Shown here: positions 17,830-26,699 of the stretch, piece after piece
Layout: each line of letters opens with the position of its first letter
How positions within the stretch are numbered: the stretch's first letter is position 1
DNA from: Anaerolineae bacterium
Lineage (GTDB): Bacteria > Chloroflexota > Anaerolineae > Aggregatilineales > Phototrophicaceae
Direction: 5' to 3'
DNA: 64,000 nt
Assembly (NCBI GenBank): GCA_023382675.1
Contig: JAHDWN010000005.1
Coordinates: forward strand, 117,407 to 181,406
Position numbers and translations under genes: made by a program
Notes under the pieces: model-generated
Seen by the model: only the letters and a program-made list of their open reading frames with translations
The model's database searches: none
Told to the model about the DNA's origin: nothing

Positions 17830-18636
17830 TTACGCCTCCTCCCACCGTTCACGCAGCCAGCGCACCGCCCTGGGCAGTGATTCCTCCGGCTGATCGCCAA
17901 CGCTGCATTCCAATGCCATCCAGCCGCCGAAGCCGATCTGCTTCAGGGCGCGGAAGACAGCGACGAAATCGGTGTGCCCCTCCCCCGGCAGCCAGCGATT
18001 GCTATCCGCCAGGTGTACGTGCCCGATCTGCTGAGCATGCTCGCGCAGGGCGTCATCGATGCGCACCTCTTCGATATTCATGTGATAGACATCCGCCATC
18101 ACCTGAACGCGGTCGCTCGCCGCTGCGGCGCATAATGCGGCTGCCTGGCCGACCGTGCGCATATACCACGTCTCGTAGCGATTGAGCGGCTCCAGAAAGA
18201 TCGCCGCACGCGCATCCGGCGTGGCAGCGAGCGCCGCTTTGAGACCGGCCACGGCGAGCTGTGTCGTCACCGCCTGCTCATCGGCAACCGGCGCCAGATC
18301 CGGCATGTGCAGCGGGTTACGAATCGGCAGACCGATCACGCCGGGCGCTTCCAGCCGGTCGGCCAGCCGGATCAGCGCAACCAGACCCGCCAGGCGCGTT
18401 TCACGCTCGCTGCGCTCTGGATGCACGAAATCGTCCGGGCGATGTGAACACAGGCTGCTAACTGGCAGCCCGCTGGCGCGCTTCGCCCGTTCGATGGTCG
18501 CCAGATGATCGCTCATCGGCCCGTCAAAGCCCCACCCGGTCAGTTCGACACCCTGAAAGCCATATTCAGCGGCCTTCGCGAACTTCTCCGATAAATCTTT
18601 CCCAGGCAGCAAGTGATGTTGAATTGCCAGCTTCAT
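17830..18636 (-). CDS. sugar phosphate isomerase/epimerase-like TIM barrel protein
   Basis: The start at 18636 overlaps the hemW stop (ATGA), and the stop is 2 nt from the next ATG. The 268-residue protein is an AP-endonuclease-2/xylose isomerase-like barrel: GFQGVELTGWGF, IFLEPLNRYETWYM with the metal Glu, VMADVYHMNIEE with Asp and His, IGHVHLADSNRWLPGEGHTDF, and a final metal Glu in GWMALECS. Relatives isomerise or epimerise keto-sugars or hydroxypyruvate. Together with the MDR gene it suggests a sugar or inositol-type catabolic step. Confidence 0.85.
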   Translation of the reverse strand: MKLAIQHHLLPGKDLSEKFAKAAEYGFQGVELTGWGFDGPMSDHLATIERAKRASGLPVSSLCSHRPDDFVHPERSERETRLAGLVALIRLADRLEAPGVIGLPIRNPLHMPDLAPVADEQAVTTQLAVAGLKAALAATPDARAAIFLEPLNRYETWYMRTVGQAAALCAAAASDRVQVMADVYHMNIEEVRIDDALREHAQQIGHVHLADSNRWLPGEGHTDFVAVFRALKQIGFGGWMALECSVGDQPEESLPRAVRWLRERWEEA

Positions 18637-19817
18637 ACCAACTCCCGAAAGATGACATTGCTGAGCATCCGCCCGCGATCCGTCAGCCGCACGCGCGTCT
18701 CGTCCACCTGAAGCAGGCCGTCGCGGGTGAAGCGCTCGATCAACGGACGGTGCAGATCGACAAGATCGACGCCGAAGCGCCGCGCAAACCGCGCCCGATC
18801 CACGCCCTCGCGCGTCAGCCGCAGCCACATGATCAACGTTTCGGCGATCTCGTCGTCACGCGCCAGCGTCGTCGCCTCGTCCACCGCCGGGGTGAGCGGG
18901 AAGGCCGCGCCGGTGGGCTGCTGTGACGGCGGCAGCAGCGCCGCGATGTAGCGCTGCGGCGAGCGAATGACCGAGTAGCGCACCCCGTTGGCGAAACCAT
19001 GCGCCCCCGGCCCCAACCCGATGTACGCATCGTTGTACCAGTATTGCAGATTATGGCGGCATTCGTGACCCGGCTTCGCCCAGTTGCTGATCTCGTACTG
19101 CCCGTAACCCGCCGCCGCCAGCATCTCGGTCGCCAGGTCGTACATGTCCGCCGCCAGGTCATCATCCGGCGCGGGCAGCTTACCCCGTTCGACCCAGGTG
19201 TGCATCGACGTCCCCTCCTCCAGCGAGAGCGCGTAAAGCGAAGCATGATCCGGCTGCAAGGCGATCATCTGGCGCAGCGTCGCCGCCCAGGTCGTCATCG
19301 TCTGCTGCGGCACACCGTAGATCACGTCGAGATTGAGGTTGTCGAAGCCCGCGCCGCGTGCCGCATCGACCGCGCGCACGACCGCCTCGTTATCGTGTCG
19401 GCGGTCGAACAGGCGCAGTTCCATCTCGCTCGACGATTGCATCCCGATGCTCAGGCGGTTGACGCCCAGCGCCCGCAGCGGCGCGAGATAGGCGCGGTCG
19501 AGATCGTTCGGGTTCGCCTCGATGGTGATTTCGGCATCCGGCAGCAGCGTGAACGACGCATTGAGCGCCGCGAAAATGCGCTCGAACTGCGCGTGCGAGA
19601 GCAAACTCGGCGTGCCGCCGCCGAAGAAGACCGTATGCACACGATAAGCCGCCGCGCCCGCGCCCGTGATGCGCAGTTCTTCCCCCAGGGCATCGACGAA
19701 GCGATCCACCAGATGATCGAACTGCGTGTAGGTGTTGAACGCGCAATAGCTGCACTTGGTTTTGCAGAATGGGATGTGTAAATAGATGGAAAGTAGAGGC
19801 GTTGATACAAAATTCAT
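18633..19817 (-). CDS. hemW: radical SAM protein HemW (heme chaperone-like)
   Basis: The 394-residue protein has the radical SAM cluster motif CKTKCSYC (Cys 18, 22, 25), GGGTPSLL, ITIEANPNDLD, RLSIGMQSSS and the HemW-type C-terminal region (YEISNWAKPGHECRHNLQYW, GLGPGAHGF). It lacks the extra residues of true HemN coproporphyrinogen dehydrogenase, so heme trafficking rather than coproporphyrinogen oxidation is expected. It leads a three-gene operon with overlapping or 2-nt junctions to the isomerase and MDR genes, an odd pairing for a heme protein. Confidence 0.9.
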   Translation of the reverse strand: MNFVSTPLLSIYLHIPFCKTKCSYCAFNTYTQFDHLVDRFVDALGEELRITGAGAAAYRVHTVFFGGGTPSLLSHAQFERIFAALNASFTLLPDAEITIEANPNDLDRAYLAPLRALGVNRLSIGMQSSSEMELRLFDRRHDNEAVVRAVDAARGAGFDNLNLDVIYGVPQQTMTTWAATLRQMIALQPDHASLYALSLEEGTSMHTWVERGKLPAPDDDLAADMYDLATEMLAAAGYGQYEISNWAKPGHECRHNLQYWYNDAYIGLGPGAHGFANGVRYSVIRSPQRYIAALLPPSQQPTGAAFPLTPAVDEATTLARDDEIAETLIMWLRLTREGVDRARFARRFGVDLVDLHRPLIERFTRDGLLQVDETRVRLTDRGRMLSNVIFRELV

Positions 19818-19854
19818 GACATCTTCACGAGGTCGAAAGGGTTACAAGGCTCAA

Positions 19855-19883
19855 TTGTGCCATCAATTGCGATAAACTATAAT
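19855..19883 (+). promoter_or_regulatory. promoter of the kinase operon
   Basis: TTGTGC (19855-19860), a 17-nt spacer and a consensus TATAAT (19878-19883) precede the kinase gene by about 70 nt. The region lies between hemW (minus) and the kinase (plus). Confidence 0.6.
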
Positions 19884-19955
19884 GGAACATGTCATTATTG
19901 GCGCAACTTATCTTTTTTTGTTTTTGCGCCATATCCGAGGATTGCCGAGTAGATC

Positions 19956-21902
19956 ATGCCTGAAACGACCCAGTTTGGCGGTGAAGCGCCATCCAGCGGC
20001 TCGAACGACGTAACACTCAAGCCGAATTCGATTTTGCAGAACCGTTACAAAATCACAGGCGTACTGGGCGGCGGTGGCATGGGCACTGTCTATCAGGCGC
20101 GCGATTTGAATTTCCCGGATGTTCGCAAACTCGTCGCCATCAAAGAGATGCAAAATCTGAGCAACGATCCATCCGTGCGCCAGACGGCACTGCGCAACTT
20201 CCGGCGCGAGGCCAACATCCTGGCAACGCTCAGTCACCCGGCGACACCCAAGATTTTTGATTTCTTCGACATCAGCGACCGCGCTTACCTGGTGATGGAA
20301 TACATCAACGGCGGCGATCTCGAAGTCATCCTGAGCAAGACGAAAGAACTGCCCACCGACCGTATCCTCCAGTGGGCGATTGAACTCTGCGACGTGCTCG
20401 CTTACCTGCACCGCGCCGAACCAGAGCCGATCATCTTCCGCGACATGAAGCCGCCGAACGTCATGATCGACAACCTGGGTAAAGTGCGCTTGATCGACTT
20501 CGGCATCGCCAAAGCCTTCACCAGCGGCGTCAAGCATACCATGATCGGCACGGAGGGTTATTCCGCGCCAGAACAGTACAAAGGCGATGTCACCCCATTG
20601 AGTGACATTTACAGCCTGGGCGCGACGCTGCATCACGTGCTCACGCGCAAAGACCCCCGGTTGGAACCGCCCTTCAGCTTCCACGAGCGCCCGATCAGCG
20701 CTTTCAACCCGAAAGTGCCCGAAGGCTTCATCGCCGTTATCGAGAAAGCACTGGCCTTCAAGCCGGAAGATCGCTACCAGTCGTGCGACGAGATGAAGCA
20801 GGCACTCGAAGCGCTGCGCTACCAGCCACAGGCGGCCATGTACGTTGCGCCCACCGCGCCCGCCGTCGGCGATAACGGCGCAGCCGTCGTCACGACCACC
20901 CCGTTTGAGCAGGGCGGCCAGGCTGGCGGCATTCAGCCCAAATGGATGTTCAAGACTGAGGACGAAATCCGAACCAGCCCGACCGTCTGGAAAGACCTGG
21001 TCTTCATCGGCTCCTACGACACGAATATGTGGGCGCTCAAGGCGGCAGACGGCGAGCTGGTGTGGAAATTCCCCACCAATGCCGGGATTGCGTCGTCCCC
21101 CGTCATCGACGAGAGCAATCGTGCCATCATCTTCGGCTCGGAAGACTACCGTCTGTACGCGCTGGACGCACGCACAGGCCGTGTCAACTGGACATTCAAT
21201 TCGCAGGACCGCATCCGCAGCACGCCGCGCGTTGCGCATAATCACGTCTTCTTCGGCAGCGATGACGGCAAAGTCTACGCCCTCAACGCCAGCAATGGCC
21301 GAAAAATCTGGGAATTCGAGGCGGGCGCACCCGTGCGCTGCCGACCAGCCGTCACCAACGAGTTCATCATCGTCGGCTGCGAGTCTGGCGAAATCTTCGG
21401 CCTGAGCTTGTCCGGCCAGCGCAAATGGAGCAATCGCACGCGCAAATCGGTCATCTCCGCGCCCTACGTCGATCACGAAGAAGGTATCTGTTTCGTCGGT
21501 TCCAACGACAACTACCTGTACGCAATTGATTCCAATAACGGATACACGGGCTGGCGCTTCCGCACGAGCGGCCCGGTCATCTCATCGCCGACGATGCAAG
21601 GCAGCCTCGTCTATGTCGGCTCTGCCGACGGCAATCTCTATGCTATCAACGCCCAGAATGGCAAGGAGCGTTGGAAGTTCAAAACGGAGAAACCGATTGT
21701 CGGCTCACCCACCGTTCACGGTGGCGTGGTCATCTTTGGCGGCTCGGATAACGTCCTCTACTGTCTTGATGCCGAGAATGGCAAGGAACGGTGGCAGTTC
21801 ATGACCGGCGGCGCGATCACGTCCACACCGCTTATCCACGAAGGGGCGATCTATTTTGGTTCCTTCGATCATGTGCTTTACGCCTTGCCGCTTGTAATCT
21901 GA
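19956..21902 (+). CDS. Ser/Thr protein kinase fused to a PQQ-type beta-propeller
   Basis: Residues about 30-290 form a protein kinase: glycine loop GVLGGGGMGTVYQARD, Lys63 in AIKEM, catalytic loop IIFRDMKPPNVMI, LIDFGIAK, and GTEGYSAPEQYKGD. The catalytic HRD is FRD here. Residues about 325-648 are at least seven repeats of the PQQ/pyrrolo-quinoline propeller type (YALDARTGRVNWTFNS, YALNASNGRKIWEFEAG, YAINAQNGKERWKFKTE, YCLDAENGKERWQFMTG). No transmembrane helix separates them, so the propeller is probably cytoplasmic, as a ligand or protein sensor. A PP2C gene follows after 45 nt, making a reversible phosphorylation pair. Confidence 0.9.
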   Translation: MPETTQFGGEAPSSGSNDVTLKPNSILQNRYKITGVLGGGGMGTVYQARDLNFPDVRKLVAIKEMQNLSNDPSVRQTALRNFRREANILATLSHPATPKIFDFFDISDRAYLVMEYINGGDLEVILSKTKELPTDRILQWAIELCDVLAYLHRAEPEPIIFRDMKPPNVMIDNLGKVRLIDFGIAKAFTSGVKHTMIGTEGYSAPEQYKGDVTPLSDIYSLGATLHHVLTRKDPRLEPPFSFHERPISAFNPKVPEGFIAVIEKALAFKPEDRYQSCDEMKQALEALRYQPQAAMYVAPTAPAVGDNGAAVVTTTPFEQGGQAGGIQPKWMFKTEDEIRTSPTVWKDLVFIGSYDTNMWALKAADGELVWKFPTNAGIASSPVIDESNRAIIFGSEDYRLYALDARTGRVNWTFNSQDRIRSTPRVAHNHVFFGSDDGKVYALNASNGRKIWEFEAGAPVRCRPAVTNEFIIVGCESGEIFGLSLSGQRKWSNRTRKSVISAPYVDHEEGICFVGSNDNYLYAIDSNNGYTGWRFRTSGPVISSPTMQGSLVYVGSADGNLYAINAQNGKERWKFKTEKPIVGSPTVHGGVVIFGGSDNVLYCLDAENGKERWQFMTGGAITSTPLIHEGAIYFGSFDHVLYALPLVI

Positions 21903-21947
21903 TGTACCATCAAACTGGCACGTCTTCCAGCCGTGGAGCTTGCGCTT

Positions 21948-22883
21948 ATGAATGTTTTGCGACGCTTGTTTAATTCGACTGCAGCCGATACCCTGCCACC
22001 GACGCAGCCAGCGCCCACGCCTACGGCGCTGAACGATGATATGGAGGATGCGTTGGCGGCGCTGAACGGCTCGACGCGCCCCTTCCCGCCGGACGATGCA
22101 ATTCCGGCGATGCAAATGCGGCATCTGACGTTCGGGCAGGCGAGCGATGTCGGCATGGTGCGCAAAAACAACCAGGATGCGGTGCTCTCATTCTTCTCCA
22201 CAAGCGAAAGCGTGGATGAGCGGCCTGGCTTTGGCATCTTCATCGTCGCTGACGGCATGGGCGGCCATCATGATGGCGAAGTCGCCGCTGCTGTCGCCGC
22301 ACGCACCGTGATGAACGAATTGATCCGCAGCCTGTACCTGCCGCTGCTGAACACCGAAGATCCTGATCGCCCGCCGATTACGGAAGCGGTCGAAACTGCC
22401 ATCATGCAAGCGAACCAGGCCGTCGTGCGCAATGTGCCGGAAGGCGGCACGACCATGACCACAGTCGTTATCCAGGGCGACCTGGCGTGCATCGGCCACG
22501 TAGGTGATAGCCGCGCCTATCTCATTCACGATAAGAAGGCGGAGCAGTTGACGCGCGATCATTCCTATGTGCAGCGGCTCGCCGAACTGGGACAGATCGA
22601 CGCCAACGACGTGTCCAGTCACACGATCAAGAATGTTTTGTACCGTGCGCTCGGCCAGACTGAGTATCTCGAAGTCGATACGCTCACGCGCCGCTTGCCC
22701 GCCCACTCGTATGTTCTCATCTGTAGCGACGGTCTCTGGGGGCAGATCAAAGAGTACGAGGTCACGAGCGCGGTGCTGAGCAATCCCAATCCCCAGGCGG
22801 CGTGTCATGAACTGATCGCCAGGGCCAACAATGCCGGCGGCGTTGATAATGTCAGTGCAATCGTGATCCAGATACCAGGCTAA
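21948..22883 (+). CDS. PP2C-family Ser/Thr phosphatase
   Basis: The ATG at 21948 is preferred over an in-frame GTG at 21933; GGAG lies about 8 nt upstream. After a Pro/Thr-rich N-terminal segment of 65 residues, the PP2C motifs follow in order: SDVGMVRKNNQDAV, FIVADGMGGHHDGEVAA with the metal-binding Asp-Gly, GGTTMTTVVI, HVGDSRAYLI, LTRDHSYVQRL, CSDGLWG and GVDNVSAIVI. It would dephosphorylate targets of the adjacent kinase. The gene order kinase, phosphatase, DnaJ-VWA, FHA on one strand with short gaps indicates one operon. Confidence 0.93.
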   Translation: MNVLRRLFNSTAADTLPPTQPAPTPTALNDDMEDALAALNGSTRPFPPDDAIPAMQMRHLTFGQASDVGMVRKNNQDAVLSFFSTSESVDERPGFGIFIVADGMGGHHDGEVAAAVAARTVMNELIRSLYLPLLNTEDPDRPPITEAVETAIMQANQAVVRNVPEGGTTMTTVVIQGDLACIGHVGDSRAYLIHDKKAEQLTRDHSYVQRLAELGQIDANDVSSHTIKNVLYRALGQTEYLEVDTLTRRLPAHSYVLICSDGLWGQIKEYEVTSAVLSNPNPQAACHELIARANNAGGVDNVSAIVIQIPG

Positions 22884-22907
22884 GCTTACGCATAAGGGAA
22901 GCGCACC

Positions 22908-24398
22908 ATGGCTTTCGATGGTTTTGATCCCTTCAGCGTTCTTGGGATCGCACAAACAGCCACACTGGATGATGTCAAAGCCGCCTTCCGTCGGGTAGCG
23001 CGGCGGCTGCATCCTGATGTCAATCGTCATCCTGGAGCCGGGGCGCAGTTTCAGTACATCAACAACGCCTATGAAGTGCTGAGCGATCCGGCACAGCGCA
23101 GCGCTTACGAGAAAGCCCGCACGGATGATGACCCGGAACATCCTTACTTCACCATGCGCGTGACCCCCAGCCGCCGCCGCATCCAACCGCTGGACGAGCC
23201 GCAGGTCATTTACCTGCTGGCAGACATCTTCCCTGACCCGCGCGCGACCCAGGACAGCACCGAGCGGGAAACGCGGCTCAACCTGTGCCTGGCGCTGGAT
23301 CGCAGCAATTCAATGAACGGCGCGCGGCTCAACGAAGTCAAGATCGCGGCGCATCAGATCATCGATCTGTTGAATGCAGACGATATCTTCTCGATTGTCG
23401 CCTTCAGCGACCGTGCTGAAGTCATCATCCCAGCCACGCACGTCACCGATAAGCCCGCCATGAAAGCCCGCGTCAGCATGATGACGGCCAGTGGCGGCAC
23501 GGAAATCTTCCAGGGCTTGAACGCCGCCGTCGAGCAAACACGGCGCTTCCTGGCTCCGCGCCTTGTCAACCACATCCTGCTGCTCACCGACGGTCACACC
23601 TTTGGCGACCAGATGCAAACGCTGGAACTGGCGCGCACCGCCGCCAAAGAAGGCATTCTCGTCAGCGCTATGGGGTTGGGCCAGGAGTGGAATAACAAAT
23701 TTCTGGACGAGATCGCGTCCCTCACCGGCGGCAGCAGCGCCTACATCAATTCGTCGGGAGCGGTGGTGCGGTTTCTGAATACGCATGTACGCAACCTGTC
23801 GAACGTCTTCGCGGATCGCCTTCAGCTCTCCATCGCGCCCGACCCGGATGTCAAATTAGAATCGGTCTTCAAGCTTCAGCCCAACCCGCAGCCGCTGCCC
23901 ATCGGGCAGGGCTTCATCCCGCTCGGCAGCTTGCAGCGCAACCGGCCAACATCGGTTTTGATGCAGTTCGAGTTCCCTGCCGGGTTGACGCGCGAATTTC
24001 GCTCCATCGCCCGCATCGTAACGGTCGGCGACATTCTGGCCGAACGCATCCACAACTTCCACGCGATGAGCGACATCTCGGTTGAAGTTTCCGCCGACGC
24101 CACGGTCGAAAACCCGCCCACGGCCATCCTCGACGCGCTCGGCAAACTGACGCTCTATCGAATGCAAGAGCGCGCCAACGAAGCGCTGGAAAATGGGGAC
24201 ATTCGCCAGGCCACCCGTCACCTGGAAAATCTCGCAGCGCGCCTCTCGGCCATGGGTGAGGTCGAACTGGCCCAGCAGGCGCGGGCAGAAGCGCAGCAAG
24301 TTGCGCATACCTCCGCCCTGACCGAGAAAGGGCGCAAGGTATTGAAATACCAGACCCGACATCTCCTGCTGGGTGAAACGACTGGAGAAACCACCTGA
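22908..24398 (+). CDS. DnaJ-domain and von Willebrand A-domain fusion protein
   Basis: Residues 1-70 form a J-domain with the Hsp70-activating HPD (RRLHPDVNRHPG) and NNAYEVLSDPAQRSAYEKA. Residues about 120-300 form a VWA domain with a MIDAS motif (ALDRSNSMNGARL), the conserved Thr in SGGTEIFQGL and the Asp in LLLTDGHTFG. The C-terminal 150 residues have a beta region, then a helical part (ANEALENGDIRQATRHLENL). The J-domain implies an Hsp70 partner; dnaK lies 5 kb downstream in the window. The stop TGA shares its last base with the next ATG, so it is coupled to the FHA gene. Confidence 0.88.
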   Translation: MAFDGFDPFSVLGIAQTATLDDVKAAFRRVARRLHPDVNRHPGAGAQFQYINNAYEVLSDPAQRSAYEKARTDDDPEHPYFTMRVTPSRRRIQPLDEPQVIYLLADIFPDPRATQDSTERETRLNLCLALDRSNSMNGARLNEVKIAAHQIIDLLNADDIFSIVAFSDRAEVIIPATHVTDKPAMKARVSMMTASGGTEIFQGLNAAVEQTRRFLAPRLVNHILLLTDGHTFGDQMQTLELARTAAKEGILVSAMGLGQEWNNKFLDEIASLTGGSSAYINSSGAVVRFLNTHVRNLSNVFADRLQLSIAPDPDVKLESVFKLQPNPQPLPIGQGFIPLGSLQRNRPTSVLMQFEFPAGLTREFRSIARIVTVGDILAERIHNFHAMSDISVEVSADATVENPPTAILDALGKLTLYRMQERANEALENGDIRQATRHLENLAARLSAMGEVELAQQARAEAQQVAHTSALTEKGRKVLKYQTRHLLLGETTGETT

Positions 24399-24919
24399 TG
24401 AAGACTTGTCCGTATTGTGGTTATCGAAATCGTCCTGGCTCGCTTTTTTGCGAAGACTGCGCCCAGCCGCTCCACGAAGACGCCAGACTGATGACACTGC
24501 AAACCCGACAGATCGAAGATGACGAAATCGATCTACTGAGTCAGTCAACCTGGGGGACCGCTAGCTTCGAGCAACATGCCATTGTCATCATCCATGTGCG
24601 TGATGCGTCCGAACCCCTGCATCTGCGCCCCACTGCCGACCAGCTTACGATTGGTCGCGCCGACGTGAGCAATCCGATCCGCCCTGATCTCGATCTGACT
24701 CCGTATGGTGCAATGGAGAACGGCGTTTCGCGCCTGCACGCCGCCATCGCGCGCAACGATAATACGCTCACGCTGGTCGATCTGGGCAGTTCCAACGGCA
24801 CATTCCTGAACGGGCAGCGACTGACGGAACAAACGCCGCGCGTGCTGCGTGACGGTGATGAGATTCGCTTCGGGCGTCTGGTGACGCACATCTACTTCCA
24901 GGATGAAAATGGCTTTTAG
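24398..24919 (+). CDS. zinc-ribbon and FHA-domain protein
   Basis: The N-terminus is a CPYCGY...CEDC zinc ribbon. Residues about 80-170 are an FHA domain with LTIGRAD, GVSRLHAAIARN, LVDLGSSNGTFLNGQRL and the closing RDGDEIRFGRL. FHA domains bind phosphothreonine, so this is the likely reader of the upstream kinase. It overlaps the DnaJ-VWA gene by one base. The protein is 173 residues with no membrane segment. Confidence 0.92.
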   Translation: MKTCPYCGYRNRPGSLFCEDCAQPLHEDARLMTLQTRQIEDDEIDLLSQSTWGTASFEQHAIVIIHVRDASEPLHLRPTADQLTIGRADVSNPIRPDLDLTPYGAMENGVSRLHAAIARNDNTLTLVDLGSSNGTFLNGQRLTEQTPRVLRDGDEIRFGRLVTHIYFQDENGF

Positions 24920-24965
24920 CCCGCTCGCACAGCCCATCTTATCTGCCTCAATGGAGTTCTGACTC

Positions 24966-25211
24966 ATGATCACGCTGTTACTGCACATCAGTGCCGCAGA
25001 ACCGGTCAAAGTCGATGTCGAAGATCTGCCCGACGTGCGCGATCAGATTATTATCGGCAGGAATCCCCGGGATAAGGCTGACCGCGAACTGAACTGGATC
25101 GAAGAAGGTGTCTCCACCCTGATCTTCCCCTGGTGGCGCATCACCTTCGTCGAAGTGCTGCCATCCGAGGAAGAAGGCGAGGCCTTCCCGCTGCCCTTCC
25201 GCAACGATTAG
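24966..25211 (+). CDS. small conserved protein of the kinase operon
   Basis: This 81-residue acidic protein (MITLLLHISAAEPVKVDVED... IIIGRNPRDKADRE) is not a known family to me. GGAG lies about 9 nt before the ATG. It follows the FHA gene by 46 nt on the same strand and is probably co-transcribed. The phrase IIIGRNPR resembles the first strand of an FHA domain, but the rest of that domain is absent. The end is rich in Trp, Pro and Glu. Confidence 0.6.
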   Translation: MITLLLHISAAEPVKVDVEDLPDVRDQIIIGRNPRDKADRELNWIEEGVSTLIFPWWRITFVEVLPSEEEGEAFPLPFRND

Positions 25212-25364
25212 GCCGTCACGCGCGCAGGCTGCCTGGTCGTCTTGCCTGCGTGCACTTACGAACTTCTGATCAATCGACGTTATAATTAGCCCGGGCATAA
25301 ATTCCGCCGTATGGTTTGATTCCACGCAAGCGGCGATGAACGGCGCACAGAGGCTAGACATATC

Positions 25365-26108
25365 ATGACCAATCCAAATCTCCCACGCATGGCGCAGCGT
25401 GACGGCAAACGCATCCTGGTGGTGGATGACGAACCGCGCATGATCAACTTCATCCGCATGAACCTTGAGATCGACGGCCACCAGGTTGTCGAGGCGCACA
25501 GCGGCCTGGAAGCGCTGGAGGCTGTGCGCACCAAGCTGCCGGACTTGATTCTGCTCGACGTGATGATGCCGGAACTCGACGGCTTCGAGACGCTGCGCCT
25601 GCTGCGCGAATTCTCGACCATCCCAGTGATCATGCTCACGGCGAAAGGCGAGGAAAACGACAAGGTCTATGGCCTGGAGTTAGGCGCAGACGACTACATC
25701 ACCAAGCCGTTTGGCCCGCGCGAACTCAGCAGCCGCATCAAGGCGGTGCTGCGCCGCGCCGACATGCCCTCCGCCGCGCCGAGCCAGGCCGTGCTCAAGA
25801 TCGACGACCGGCTGAGCGTCGATTTCAACCGGCGCGAAGTCATCGTCAACGGCGAGCGCATCAAGCTGCGCCCAACCGAGTACCGCCTGCTCTACCACCT
25901 GATCGAGAATGCGGGCTGGACGGTGCCGCACGATCAACTGCTGGCGAAGGTCTGGGGCTACGAGTATCGCGATGAGGCGCATTACGTGCGCTTGTACGTC
26001 AACTACCTGCGCGAGAAGATCGAAGAAGACCCTAGCAACCCGAGGTACATTCTCACTGAGCGCGGCGTCGGTTACCGCTTCGTCGATTTCAAGCGCGAAG
26101 AGGTGTAG
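25365..26108 (+). CDS. OmpR/PhoB-family response regulator
   Basis: Residues 15-130 form a receiver domain with the acidic pair at 21-22 (VVDDEPRM), phospho-acceptor Asp65 in [12 protein letters not shown], the Thr in VIMLTAKG and the Lys in [10 protein letters not shown]. Residues about 145-245 form a winged-helix DNA-binding domain ([40 protein letters not shown] split over two stretches, RGVGYRF). No histidine kinase gene is adjacent, so it is an orphan here. A consensus TATAAT is at 25281-25286, without a good -35. The stop overlaps the GTG of the transposase remnant. Confidence 0.93.
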   Translation: MTNPNLPRMAQRDGKRILVVDDEPRMINFIRMNLEIDGHQVVEAHSGLEALEAVRTKLPDLILLDVMMPELDGFETLRLLREFSTIPVIMLTAKGEENDKVYGLELGADDYITKPFGPRELSSRIKAVLRRADMPSAAPSQAVLKIDDRLSVDFNRREVIVNGERIKLRPTEYRLLYHLIENAGWTVPHDQLLAKVWGYEYRDEAHYVRLYVNYLREKIEEDPSNPRYILTERGVGYRFVDFKREEV

Positions 26109-26699
26109 TGGCGAACGCGCGCTCGCCGCAGCGCAAATCCCCGCGCCTGCAAGCCTATGACTATGCGCAATCAGGCGCGTATTTCGTCACCATCTGCACA
26201 CACCAAAGGCAGTGCTGGTTGTTACATCGCCAATGAGGAGATGCGATACTGCGGTTTGGGTGAAATCGCTGCCTTGCGCTGGCTCGCGTTGCCCGAACAC
26301 TTCCCAACGGTCGAGCTTGATTTGTGGGTGGTGATGCCGAATCACGTGCATGGGATCGTCGTTTTGCACGAGGATGGCAGCGCCCGCTTGACGGATGTGA
26401 TCGGCAACTACAAGGCGGCGGTCACGCGCGCCTGGCGGCGCATGGGCGGAATAAAGATCGATCCTGAGCGTACGGGCGGGATATGTCCCGCCCGTACAGA
26501 AGCAGATCCTCCTCGCACCGCCAGCATGAATCCCGCACCCGGCCCCTCCTCGCATCAGATTCCGCCTGATCCGCAGCCCATCTGGCATCGCAGCTTCCAC
26601 GATCACATCATCCGCAATGAGCGCGCACTGAATCAGATTCGCCAGTACATCCTCGCCAACCCCGCCCGCTGGAGCGCGGACACGTACTATCGCGCCTGA
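26108..26699 (+). pseudogene. REP-associated tyrosine transposase (RAYT), frameshifted
   Basis: From GTG 26108 one frame gives RLQAYDYAQSGAYFVTICTH and ends at TGA 26234. The next frame continues EEMRYCGLGEIAALRWLALP, VMPNHVHGIVVL with the HUH histidines, NYKAAVTRA with a candidate nucleophile Tyr, and the end HIIRNERALNQIRQYILANP. A +1 shift between about 26205 and 26234 therefore breaks an otherwise full-length Y1 transposase. A palindrome of family A (26470-26497) sits in its coding region. RAYTs act on REP palindromes elsewhere in the genome. It may be dead, or rescued by frameshifting. Confidence 0.85.
26470..26497. repeat. REP-like palindrome, family A copy 2
   Basis: GTACGGGCGGGA and TCCCGCCCGTAC form a perfect 12-bp stem with loop TATG. 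The first 15 bases are identical to the start of copy 1 at 5718. It lies inside the transposase gene and encodes the piece TGGICPART. Confidence 0.85.

Noticed and set aside
18637-18828. Extended N-terminus for the isomerase-like gene from an ATG at 18828
   Set aside because: The extra 64 residues lie in the shadow of hemW, are Arg/Ala-rich and unlike the family; the ATGA overlap start is far better.
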